DNA of 6,811 nucleotides from Lentisphaeria bacterium (GCA_017540385.1 JAFYBD010000274.1:1-6811); one strand, 5' to 3'. Positions 1 to 6,532 are shown, numbered from the stretch's first letter. Made by a program: numbers and translations. The notes: generated by a model not told the origin, from the letters alone.

Positions 1-1
1 C

Positions 2-1114
2 GAGGGCGGCGCGGGCACGTGGTCCGACGGGAAACTCTTCACGCGCATCCACGAGCCCGCCGTGATGTACGTCCTGGAGACGTTCGTGGCCTGCGGAGCC
101 GACCCGTCCATCCTGTATTTCAGCCATCCGCACCTCGGCTCGGACCGCCTGCCGGGCATCATCGCGTCGCTCCGGGCGAAGATCGAATCGCTCGGGGGAA
201 CGTTCCGCTGGGACACCCGCGTCGACGGGATCGTGATCCGGGACAACGTCTGCCGCGGGGTCAGGCTCGCCGCGGGCGACACGCTCGAATCCGAAGCGGT
301 CGTCGTGGCCGCCGGACACAGCGCGCGCCTCTTCACGCGCGCCCTCTGCCCACGGGTGAAATCGTCCATGAAGGGGTTCCAGATCGGGGTCCGCATCGAA
401 CACCAGCAGGAGTTCATCAACGAAACGCAGTACGGCATGGCGCTCCCGCCCGGATCGCTCGGCGCCGCGCCGTACCAGATCGTGAGCCGTCCCACGGCGG
501 ACGGCCGCATCGCCGGAGCGGCGAGTTTCTGCATGTGCCCCGGCGGCGAGATCATCGCGGCGGTCACCGACGCCGACCACCTGTGCACCAACGGCATGAG
601 CAACGCCGCGCGCGACGGCAAGTTCGCGAACGCCGCGCTCATCAGCACCATCCCCGCCGAAACGTTCTCCTCGCCCGACGAGGCCTTCGGGTTCCTCGAT
701 TCGCTCGAAGCCGAGCTCGCGAAGGCGGGCGGCGGCGGATGTGTCGCTCCCGCCCAGACCGCGCGCGACTTCCTGAACGGCCGGACCGGCCCCCTGCCCC
801 CGGAAACGTCCTACTGCTTCGGGTTGACTCCGGCGAGGATCGACTCCCTCCTGCCGCGTCCGGTGGCGGCTTCGCTCCGGCGCGCGCTGGCGCATTTCGA
901 CGCGATCATGCCGGGATTCCTCGACCGGGGCGTGATGATCGGCGGGGAGACGCGCGTCTCCAGTCCGGTCCGGTTCGAACGCGACCGCGCGACGTACCGT
1001 TCCAGCGTGCCGGGTCTGTATTTCTGCGGCGAGGGAGCGGGTTTCGCGGGCGGCATCGTCTCCGCGGCCGTCGACGGTCTCCACACGGCCGACGCCCTGC
1101 TGGCTTACCGGTAA
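2..1114 (+). CDS. FAD-dependent dehydrogenase, COG2509 family (5'-truncated)
   Basis: This is the last 370 codons of a flavoprotein whose start lies before the window. The frame is open from base 2 to the TAA at 1112-1114. The first visible residues, EGGAGTWSDGKLFTRI, match the conserved GEGGAGT-SDGKL block of the uncharacterised COG2509 FAD-dependent dehydrogenases. The C-terminus carries a typical flavin-contacting stretch, GLYFCGEGAGFAGG, about 30 residues from the end, followed by the helix that closes the FAD site. The N-terminal Rossmann GxGxxG motif should lie in the roughly 130-170 missing residues. Members are soluble cytoplasmic flavoproteins related to HI0933-like and GidA/TrmFO-like enzymes, and their substrate is not established. 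I assign the family, not a reaction. Nothing in the visible part looks broken. The downstream kinase has its own promoter, so the two need not share a transcript. Confidence 0.9.
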   Translation, partial: EGGAGTWSDGKLFTRIHEPAVMYVLETFVACGADPSILYFSHPHLGSDRLPGIIASLRAKIESLGGTFRWDTRVDGIVIRDNVCRGVRLAAGDTLESEAVVVAAGHSARLFTRALCPRVKSSMKGFQIGVRIEHQQEFINETQYGMALPPGSLGAAPYQIVSRPTADGRIAGAASFCMCPGGEIIAAVTDADHLCTNGMSNAARDGKFANAALISTIPAETFSSPDEAFGFLDSLEAELAKAGGGGCVAPAQTARDFLNGRTGPLPPETSYCFGLTPARIDSLLPRPVAASLRRALAHFDAIMPGFLDRGVMIGGETRVSSPVRFERDRATYRSSVPGLYFCGEGAGFAGGIVSAAVDGLHTADALLAYR

Positions 1115-1157
1115 GCGCCCGCACGCGCATTTCTCCGGTAAAAAGGGCTTTTCCCAT

Positions 1158-1191
1158 TTGACAATCGGTTTTGCCGTGATAAATTTAAATA
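1158..1191 (+). promoter_or_regulatory. Sigma70-type promoter for the kinase gene
   Basis: A perfect -35 box TTGACA lies at 1158-1163. Sixteen bases later is TAAATT (1180-1185, 4 of 6 to TATAAT), preceded by TG at 1177-1178, which makes an extended -10 (TGATAAATT). An alternative -10 is TAAATA at 1186-1191, but its spacing is long. The segment is sharply A+T-rich against its surroundings. Transcription would begin near 1192, giving a leader of about 34 bases. The exact -10 is uncertain. Confidence 0.65.
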
Positions 1192-1212
1192 TCACCCCAT
1201 TTTCGCCCCATC

Positions 1213-1216
1213 AGGA
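1213..1216 (+). promoter_or_regulatory. Ribosome binding site of the kinase gene
   Basis: AGGA lies nine bases before the ATG at 1226. It is a modest Shine-Dalgarno match, but it supports that start. The next residues (MLRFACPFC) begin the zinc ribbon directly, so any later start would remove the first cysteine pair. Confidence 0.6.
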
Positions 1217-1225
1217 CCCGACATC

Positions 1226-3379
1226 ATGCTGCGTTTCGCCTGCCCCTTCTGCCATTTCCAGAACTCCGTCCCGGAATCCGACGCCGGAGGGCGCATCACC
1301 TGTCCCGCCTGCAGCGCCACGGTGGCGGTGCCTGCCACACGGTTCGACAACGGCTGCATCATCGGGGATTTCATCATCCAGGGCAAGATCGGGGCCGGAT
1401 CGGGCGGGACCGTCTATCTGGCGCAGCAGATCTCGCTGGAACGCGAAGTCGCGCTGAAGGTGCTCTCGCAGAAGAGCATGACGGAAAAAGGCGTCGCGAC
1501 GTTCCTGAACGAAGCGCGTGCGGCAGCCAAGCTCAGCCACGCGAACCTGGTGCAGGCGTACGCGGTCGGCGAGGACGACGGCTACAGCTACATGGCCATG
1601 ACCTACATCAAGGGCGAGACGCTGAAAGCGCGCCTGAAACGCGAGAAGCGCATCCCCATCGACGAGGCTCTCCATATCGTCCAGCAGATCGCCGAGGCGC
1701 TGTATTACGCCTGGAACGAAAGCCGCCTGATCCACCGCGACGTGAAGCCGGACAACATCATGCTCACCGACGACGGCATCGCCAAGCTCACCGACCTCGG
1801 TCTCGCCATGAACCAGAAGGACTGGTCCGAAGACATGGACATCTCCGGCAGCCCGTCCTACATGAGCCCGGAGCAGTTCGCCGGGGAACCGCTCGACACC
1901 CGCAGCGACATCTACAGCCTCGGCGTGACGCTGTACCAGATGATCACCGGAGCCCTGCCCTTCCGCGCGGTCTCCATCAGCACCCTCGCCCGCCAGCATT
2001 TCAATCAGAAACCGGAACCGCCGGAACGTCTCGTGCCCGGGCTCCCGGCCGCAGTCTCCAGCCTCATCAAGAAGATGATGGCGAAGAAGCCCTCGAAACG
2101 TTACGCGGACATGGAGGAGCTCCTCGAGGCCATCTGGCGTCTGCGCCAGATCACCGCCCCGAACCGGAGCTTCGTCCCCGACGTCCACACCATCTCCATC
2201 CGCCGCCTGAACTACGGCATCCAGACCGAGTACATGAATACGAAGCGGCGTCAGGACCGGATCCGCAGGAAGACCGCCGCGGCCAAGCGCCCCCCCGTCC
2301 TCGTCCGCGTGATGATGGTCGTGCTGCCGCTGGCCCTGATCGCCTCCGTGGGACTCTACCTCTTCTCCGGCATCCTCCAGAAATCGCGCGAACAGGCCAT
2401 GTTCGGCAACGTCGACGCGTTCGAACGCCTCGCATCCAATCCCGAGATCCCCATGGAGCGCCTCAACGCCGAAGCGCAGAACCTGATCGCAAGTTTCGCG
2501 GGCGGCGGTTCCGCAGCCGGCAGCGAGCGGATCAGCCGTTACGTGCTCTCGCACATCAATTATCTGCTGTCGAAACGGACCGACACGAAGGTCCCCGCCA
2601 TGGGCGACGCCACGGTCTCCGCCGAGACCGTATCCTCCCTTGAGAACGACATCTCGCTCCTGAACGAGGAGATCGCGAACCTGAAGACGAAAGTGGTCCC
2701 GCGCCTCAAGGAGGAGATCGAGAGCGCCGAGAAAGAGGGCGAAGCCTACCGTTTGCAGCTTATTTCCGCCCAGCAGGACCTGGAGAAGGACAAGGCCGAG
2801 TACAACGCCCTCGCGAGGATCCGCGACGAAGAGCGCGCCGCGGCCGACGAACTCCGCATCAACGCCCTGCGCCAGCGTCTCAGCCAGCTCGTCGTGACGC
2901 AACGATTCTCCCTCGCGCGCCAGATGCTCACCACGGAGGCGCTCCGCACGCCCCGGATCGAATCCTGGTGCGACGGCATGGCCGTCAGGATCGATTTCCT
3001 CGACCGCGTCTACGCCTGCATCCAGGACTCCACCACGCCCATCGACAAGCTCACGTCCGAAGACGTGCTGAAGGCGTATTCCGCCATGTACGGCGACGAC
3101 GGCAAACCGACCGAGACCGTGCTCTGCGCGTTCGAAACCCTCCGCGGCGATTACGCGAAGGCGGCCGAACTCCGGCCGGACGACCCCGAGATCACCGCCA
3201 CCGCCGACGCCGTGGCCGAGGAACTCGTCGCCGCCGCCCGCACCCTGCACACCATGGGCGGGAAGAACCTCCCCGCCATGTTCGCGACCACCATGGCGCG
3301 CCTCCCGAAGACCCCGCAGACGACCGCGGCCGCCGGAACCATCGCGGTGCTCTTCTCCGGGTTCCCGCAGAAAAATTGA
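1226..3379 (+). CDS. Transmembrane Ser/Thr protein kinase with N-terminal zinc ribbon and coiled-coil exterior
   Basis: This 717-residue Hanks-type kinase should transfer phosphate from ATP to Ser/Thr on proteins at the inner face of the membrane. A short zinc ribbon comes first, with pairs C6-PF-C9 and C26-PA-C29. The kinase domain covers about 45-306: glycine loop GAGSGG (56-61), ATP lysine K78 in VALKVL, helix-C glutamate E96, catalytic HRDVKPDN (H170, D172, N177), metal-binding DLG (D190) in place of the usual DFG, SPE (214-216), and D228 in SDIYSLGV. All catalytic residues are present, so it should be active. A basic stretch (340-355) precedes one membrane span at about 362-380. The remaining ~335 residues should lie outside the cytoplasm. 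They include a probable coiled coil (about 466-550) and a helical, alanine-rich tail that I cannot assign to a family. The start is set by the ribbon and by AGGA upstream. The gene appears to be a single-gene unit ending at a shared terminator. Its substrate and signal are unknown. Confidence 0.95.
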   Translation: MLRFACPFCHFQNSVPESDAGGRITCPACSATVAVPATRFDNGCIIGDFIIQGKIGAGSGGTVYLAQQISLEREVALKVLSQKSMTEKGVATFLNEARAAAKLSHANLVQAYAVGEDDGYSYMAMTYIKGETLKARLKREKRIPIDEALHIVQQIAEALYYAWNESRLIHRDVKPDNIMLTDDGIAKLTDLGLAMNQKDWSEDMDISGSPSYMSPEQFAGEPLDTRSDIYSLGVTLYQMITGALPFRAVSISTLARQHFNQKPEPPERLVPGLPAAVSSLIKKMMAKKPSKRYADMEELLEAIWRLRQITAPNRSFVPDVHTISIRRLNYGIQTEYMNTKRRQDRIRRKTAAAKRPPVLVRVMMVVLPLALIASVGLYLFSGILQKSREQAMFGNVDAFERLASNPEIPMERLNAEAQNLIASFAGGGSAAGSERISRYVLSHINYLLSKRTDTKVPAMGDATVSAETVSSLENDISLLNEEIANLKTKVVPRLKEEIESAEKEGEAYRLQLISAQQDLEKDKAEYNALARIRDEERAAADELRINALRQRLSQLVVTQRFSLARQMLTTEALRTPRIESWCDGMAVRIDFLDRVYACIQDSTTPIDKLTSEDVLKAYSAMYGDDGKPTETVLCAFETLRGDYAKAAELRPDDPEITATADAVAEELVAAARTLHTMGGKNLPAMFATTMARLPKTPQTTAAAGTIAVLFSGFPQKN

Positions 3380-3400
3380 TCCCACCTCCCCGCGAAACGC

Positions 3401-3454
3401 AAAAACGCCGGGCATCCCGAGGGACGTCCGGCGCCGTTTTTTGCGTCGTTTTTT
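3401..3454. terminator. Bidirectional intrinsic terminator between kinase and gatB
   Basis: A 12-bp stem (arms 3406-3417 and 3422-3433) closes on the tetraloop CGAG, with one G-U wobble and one A-C mismatch. On the + strand it is followed by six T (3437-3442) and a second six-T run (3449-3454). On the - strand the five A at 3401-3405 become a T tract directly after the hairpin. It lies 26 bases past the kinase stop and 37 bases past the gatB stop, so it can serve both convergent genes. The + direction looks stronger. Confidence 0.8.
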
Positions 3455-3470
3455 CAGCCGGGAAAGAGGC

Positions 3471-4913
3471 TTACTTGAGCTTCTCCTGGAACATCTGGAT
3501 CGCGAGCTTCGGATTGGCCTTGCCGCGGCTGAGCTTCATGAGCTGTCCGACCAGGTACTGCAGCACGGCGGTCTTGCCCTCCCTGAACTGCTGGACCTGC
3601 GCGGGGTTCTGTTCGATCACCTGATCCACGAGCGCGAGGATCGCGCCCTCGTCGGAGACCTGCACGAGGCCCTTCTCCTTCACGATGGCGTCCGGTTCGT
3701 TCCCGGTCTCGAACATCTCCTCGAAGACCTTCTTGGCGGTCTTGGAGTTGATGGTGGAGGCGTTCACGAGCGCGGCCAGGGCGGCCAGCGAAGCGGGTTT
3801 GACCTTGCAGTCCTTCAGCGTACCGCCGGATTCGCCGAGCTTGCGGAGGAGTTCGGAGGTGAAGAGGTTCGCGACGATCTTTGCGGCGGAGGAACCCTTC
3901 GCGGCCTCCTCGAAATACTCCGCGTAGGAGCGGTCCGAGGTCAGGACCTGGGCGTCGTACGGGGTCAGGCCGTAGTCGCGCACGTAGCGTTCGCGTTTGT
4001 CCGCGGGGAGCTCCGGCAGAGACGCGCGGAAGGCGTCGAGTTCGGCGTCGGTGAACACGATCGGCAGGAGGTCGGGCTCCGGGAAATACCGGTAGTCGTT
4101 GGCGTTCTCCTTGGTGCGCTGGACCACGGTCTCGCCGAGCTCGTCGTTCCAGCCGCGGGTGTCCTGTTCGATCTCCTGGCCGTTTTCGAGCTCGACGAGC
4201 TGGCGCTTGATCTCGTACAGGATGGCGCGGTGTGCGGCGCGGAAGCTGTTCAGGTTCTTGATCTCGACCTTGGTGCCGAATTTCTCGGTACCGCGCGGAC
4301 GAAGCGAGATGTTCACGTCGAACCGCATCTGCCCTTTCTCCATGTCGCAGTCGCTCACGTCGGCGTACTGCATGATCTCCTTCAGCGAGGAGAGGTAGGC
4401 GTAGGCTTCGTCGGCGGACCGCATGTCCGGCTCGCTCACGATCTCGATCAGCGGCACGCCGGAACGGTTGAAGTCGAGCCCGGTGCAGTTGGAGAAATGC
4501 GTGGATTTGCCGGGGTCCTCCTCGAGGTGCATGCGGGTCATGCCGATCCATTTGTCCGGCAGGGGTTCGCCGGAGAACCCGGTCCCGAAGATGTGGATGC
4601 GGCCATTTTTGCAGATCGGCAGGTCGTACTGCGTGATCTGGTAATCCTTCACGAGGTCGGGGTAGAAATAGCTCTTGCGGTCGAACTTGCTGAACTTCGC
4701 GATCTCGCATCCGCACATCATGCCGGCCACGACCGCCTTCCGCACGGCTTCCCTGTTCACCACCGGGAGCACGCCGGGCATGCCCATGCAGACCGGGCAG
4801 GTATCGGTGTTCGGCTGCGCGCCGTAGGTGTTCGGGCAGGAACAGAACATCTTGCTTTTCGTGCGGATCTGAACGTGCGCTTCGATGCCGATCACGGGTT
4901 CGTATGTCGTCAT
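3471..4913 (-). CDS. gatB: Aspartyl/glutamyl-tRNA(Asn/Gln) amidotransferase subunit B
   Basis: GatB is the tRNA-binding kinase-like subunit of the GatCAB complex. It phosphorylates the misacylated Glu-tRNA-Gln or Asp-tRNA-Asn, which is then amidated with ammonia delivered from GatA. The 480 residues match the family's usual length. Family blocks are clear: IGIEAHVQIRTKSKMFC (8-24), TCPVCMGMPGVLPVVN (38-53), FDRKSYFYPDL (77-87), HLEEDPGKS (129-137), EIVSEPD (157-163), MRFDVNISLRP (196-206), EIKNLNSF (217-224) and DYRYFPEPDL (273-282). Four cysteines (C24, C26, C39, C42) are spaced like a zinc site. A YqeY-like helical tail occupies about 330-480. The frame is open upstream to 5030, but the family's N-terminus begins at MTTYEPVIG. 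GGAG at 4921-4924, seven bases before the ATG at 4913, fixes this start. No gatA or gatC adjoins it. Identification is secure. Confidence 0.98.
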   Translation of the reverse strand: MTTYEPVIGIEAHVQIRTKSKMFCSCPNTYGAQPNTDTCPVCMGMPGVLPVVNREAVRKAVVAGMMCGCEIAKFSKFDRKSYFYPDLVKDYQITQYDLPICKNGRIHIFGTGFSGEPLPDKWIGMTRMHLEEDPGKSTHFSNCTGLDFNRSGVPLIEIVSEPDMRSADEAYAYLSSLKEIMQYADVSDCDMEKGQMRFDVNISLRPRGTEKFGTKVEIKNLNSFRAAHRAILYEIKRQLVELENGQEIEQDTRGWNDELGETVVQRTKENANDYRYFPEPDLLPIVFTDAELDAFRASLPELPADKRERYVRDYGLTPYDAQVLTSDRSYAEYFEEAAKGSSAAKIVANLFTSELLRKLGESGGTLKDCKVKPASLAALAALVNASTINSKTAKKVFEEMFETGNEPDAIVKEKGLVQVSDEGAILALVDQVIEQNPAQVQQFREGKTAVLQYLVGQLMKLSRGKANPKLAIQMFQEKLK

Positions 4914-4920
4914 TTTGTGT

Positions 4921-4924
4921 CTCC
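4921..4924 (-). promoter_or_regulatory. Ribosome binding site of gatB
   Basis: Read on the - strand this is GGAG, seven bases upstream of the ATG at 4913. It decides between this start and the longer open frame beginning at 5030. The longer frame would add 39 residues unlike GatB, and its start would lie upstream of the predicted transcription start. Confidence 0.75.
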
Positions 4925-4985
4925 GGGGATGTCTGGTTGGGTTGCCTGGCCGCGCGGGGTCCGGCGTAAAACTGCATATCGTTCT

Positions 4986-5014
4986 AATATAGCATAAAAA
5001 CGATGTTTCGTCAA
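4986..5014 (-). promoter_or_regulatory. Sigma70-type promoter for gatB
   Basis: On the - strand, TTGACG (5014-5009, 5 of 6) is followed after exactly 17 bases by TATATT (4991-4986, 5 of 6). TGC directly precedes the -10, giving an extended -10. This is the best promoter in the window. Transcription would start near 4979, leaving a leader of about 65 bases before the gatB ATG, in which I see no convincing riboswitch or attenuator. Confidence 0.8.
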
Positions 5015-5044
5015 GCCCGGACGCGTTCAAATCGCCCCGGGAGA

Positions 5045-5059
5045 CGCTCCAAAGGAGCG
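5045..5059. repeat. Perfect 6-bp inverted repeat in the divergent intergenic region
   Basis: The arms CGCTCC (5045-5050) and GGAGCG (5054-5059) flank AAA. The dyad lies about 30 bases upstream of the gatB -35 and about 60 bases upstream of the carboxypeptidase -10. Its position would suit an operator for one or both divergent genes. No T run follows directly, so it does not look like a terminator. A regulatory role is only inferred. Confidence 0.4.
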
Positions 5060-5096
5060 CGAGGGTGCCTTTTTGTGAAAAAAAAGATGAAAAGGC

Positions 5097-5125
5097 TTTT
5101 TATTTTTGAAAAGATGTGATATAGT
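5097..5125 (+). promoter_or_regulatory. Extended -10 promoter for the leader ORF and carboxypeptidase gene
   Basis: TATAGT (5120-5125, 5 of 6) is preceded by TG at 5117-5118, giving TGATATAGT. At 17-bp spacing the -35 position reads TTTTTA, a poor match. TTGAAA at 5106-5111 is closer to consensus but lies only eight bases from the -10. A and T tracts at about 5070-5110 could act as an UP element. Transcription would start near 5132, about 25 bases before the leader ORF. Confidence 0.6.
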
Positions 5126-5144
5126 ATTTCCATCATGTTTGAAT

Positions 5145-5150
5145 GAAGGA
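5145..5150 (+). promoter_or_regulatory. Ribosome binding site of the 18-codon leader ORF
   Basis: GAAGGA lies six bases before the ATG at 5157. It is a strong, well-spaced Shine-Dalgarno sequence and the main reason to believe the small frame is translated. Confidence 0.5.
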
Positions 5151-5156
5151 ACCGTT

Positions 5157-5213
5157 ATGCCTGCATCACCCGAACAATCACTTGTCGTCCGCGCGGAGGA
5201 GCCCGGCTTATGA
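5157..5213 (+). CDS. Putative 18-aa leader peptide overlapping the carboxypeptidase start
   Basis: The frame encodes MPASPEQSLVVRAEEPGL and ends in the TGA at 5211-5213, which overlaps the downstream ATG (5210) as ATGA. It has its own Shine-Dalgarno sequence, GAAGGA, at good spacing. It would be the first start codon with a good ribosome site on the predicted transcript. The peptide has no membrane segment, no cysteine and no run of a single amino acid that would suggest classical attenuation. The layout suggests translational coupling to the next gene rather than a peptide with its own job. I do not recognise it. A chance frame remains possible, because eighteen codons is too short for codon statistics. 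Confidence 0.4.
   Translation: MPASPEQSLVVRAEEPGL
5195..5200 (+). promoter_or_regulatory. Ribosome binding site of the carboxypeptidase gene
   Basis: GGAGGA lies nine bases before the ATG at 5210, inside the leader frame. This supports 5210 as the start. It also means the gene could be translated with or without ribosomes arriving from the leader ORF. Confidence 0.75.
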
Positions 5214-6532
5214 GCAGAAAAGCCATGATCCTGCTGCTCGTCGCGATCCTCGCAGTACACATCGTCCTGCTCAGCCTCTTCCTCGCGACCGATTCCGCCG
5301 AACACCAGCTCAACGACACGCGCCGTGAACTGGAGGAGGAAAATGCACTGCGTTCCGCCTGGGACCAGACGCAGGAGGCCGCGTCGAAAAACGACCTGAC
5401 CGCGCAGACGGTCTCCGCCCAGCCTGCCGGGACCGCCGCACAGTCCGGTCAGCAGTCGCAGACCGCGACTCCGGCCCGGACCGCGACCACGAAACCAACA
5501 ACCGCTTCCTCTTCGGACCCGACGCAGACGAAACCTGTCACGACGACCACGCAAATCGCCGTATCGTCCGCCGAAGAGAAAAAGATCCCCTCCGTCCCGT
5601 CGACCACCTACGTCCGCAAGCCGAGGAAGATGACCCCGGCCAAGCTCGATTTCACCGGGGCGGCGCGCGACAATTCCCCCGGTCTGAAGCTCATCGACCG
5701 CGCGACAGCGGGCATCCTGGTCGACATGGACACAAACAAGGTCCTGTGGGCGAAGAACCCCTCGAAACCCGTCCCCATCGCCTCCCTCAGCAAGATCATG
5801 ACCATCATGCTGACCTACGAGATCGCGATGGACAACGATTCACCGTACACGCTCGAATCCCTGATCCCGGTCACCACCGAGGCCATCAACACCGAGGCGA
5901 GCAAGGTCTACTTCAAGAAGGGCGAGATGTTCACGCTCCGCGAACTCCTCGTGGCCGCGTCCGTCCGCAGCGCCAACGACGCCGCGCACCTCATGGCGCA
6001 GCACCTCGGCGGAGGCAAGGCGGAAACCTTCATTGAGGACATGAACCGCCGCGCGGTCGAGATCGGCATGACCCACACCACGTTCCGCAACGCCCACGGC
6101 CTCCCCGGCAAGTCCAAGGCGCTCGACAACCAGAGTTCGCCCGAGGACGTCGCACGGCTGTGCCTGCTCTTCCGCACCTATCCCTACCTCATGGAGCTCG
6201 CCGGCCTCCGCACGGCCCCGTTCCGCGAGAAGAGCAGCCCGGACTACATCCTGCTCCAGAACCACAACAACCTCCTCCCCGGCGCGAAGACCGCGTCGCC
6301 CGGCGTGAACGGCATCAAGACGGGCTTCACCAACCGCGCCGGATTCTGCGTCGCCGCCAGCTGCGAACGCAGCGGACGCCATCTGCTCGCGGTCGTGATG
6401 GGATTCCCGTCCCAGCTGGACCGGGACAACTTCGTGCGCGTGCTCCTCGACTGGGGCTACGCGAAGATCGGCGTCGGAGCCGCCAAAAAGAGCTCCGCCG
6501 CGTCCACCACAACCAAAAAATCGGGGCGGTGA
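5210..6532 (+). CDS. D-alanyl-D-alanine carboxypeptidase-like PBP (peptidase S11), N-terminally anchored
   Basis: This 440-residue low-molecular-weight penicillin-binding protein should remove the terminal D-Ala from peptidoglycan stem peptides outside the cytoplasmic membrane. All three active-site motifs are present: S192-L-S-K195 with the acyl-enzyme serine, S254-A-N256, and K370-T-G372. The catalytic domain covers about 155-420. A hydrophobic segment (about 6-26) follows MSRK and has no clear cleavage site or lipobox, so it reads as a signal anchor. A short charged helix (31-57) and a Thr/Ser/Gln/Ala-rich, low-complexity spacer (about 58-130) then lead to the enzyme. The PBP5-type C-terminal beta domain and terminal amphipathic helix are missing. 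The protein ends in a short Lys/Ser/Thr tail. The S11 assignment is firm. DD-carboxypeptidase versus endopeptidase activity cannot be read from sequence. It overlaps a leader frame upstream and precedes a sugar-nucleotide gene by 31 bases. Confidence 0.92.
   Translation: MSRKAMILLLVAILAVHIVLLSLFLATDSAEHQLNDTRRELEEENALRSAWDQTQEAASKNDLTAQTVSAQPAGTAAQSGQQSQTATPARTATTKPTTASSSDPTQTKPVTTTTQIAVSSAEEKKIPSVPSTTYVRKPRKMTPAKLDFTGAARDNSPGLKLIDRATAGILVDMDTNKVLWAKNPSKPVPIASLSKIMTIMLTYEIAMDNDSPYTLESLIPVTTEAINTEASKVYFKKGEMFTLRELLVAASVRSANDAAHLMAQHLGGGKAETFIEDMNRRAVEIGMTHTTFRNAHGLPGKSKALDNQSSPEDVARLCLLFRTYPYLMELAGLRTAPFREKSSPDYILLQNHNNLLPGAKTASPGVNGIKTGFTNRAGFCVAASCERSGRHLLAVVMGFPSQLDRDNFVRVLLDWGYAKIGVGAAKKSSAASTTTKKSGR

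Noticed and set aside
1105..1152. TTACCGG and CCGGTAA repeats around the FAD stop codon and the AAAAGGGCTTTT palindrome, as a possible terminator.
   Set aside because: The first pair would need a 23-base loop with a 7-bp stem and no T run, and the second leaves a two-base loop. Neither is a convincing terminator.
19..1161. A 380-codon + strand frame over the FAD gene.
   Set aside because: It is Arg-rich and has no recognisable motif. The frame beginning at base 2 carries the conserved flavoprotein blocks.
1211..3415. A 734-codon open frame on the - strand opposite the kinase gene.
   Set aside because: It mirrors the kinase codons in a G+C-rich sequence where stops are rare on the opposite strand. 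Its product is rich in Gly, Arg, His and Val with no domain, and the kinase on the + strand has complete family motifs.
3441..4997. A 518-codon + strand frame and a 507-codon second - strand frame overlapping gatB.
   Set aside because: Both are shadows of gatB caused by base composition. The protein in the frame ending at 3471 matches GatB from end to end, while the others are low-complexity Arg-rich or His/Val/Leu-rich sequences.
4914..5030. A 39-residue N-terminal extension of gatB starting at 5030.
   Set aside because: The extra residues are unlike GatB, and the predicted promoter and transcription start lie inside this stretch. GGAG at 4921-4924 supports the start at 4913.
5067..5107. 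GCCTTTT and AAAAGGC followed by T runs, resembling an intrinsic terminator.
   Set aside because: The stem is short and A/T-rich with a 16-base loop. It lies upstream of the predicted + strand start, with no + strand gene before it to terminate. It is more likely part of the promoter's A/T-rich region.
5143..5328. A 61-codon + strand frame starting at 5143.
   Set aside because: It has no good ribosome site, runs into the carboxypeptidase gene in another frame, and its product is a basic low-complexity shadow. The 18-codon frame at 5157 has the better start signals.
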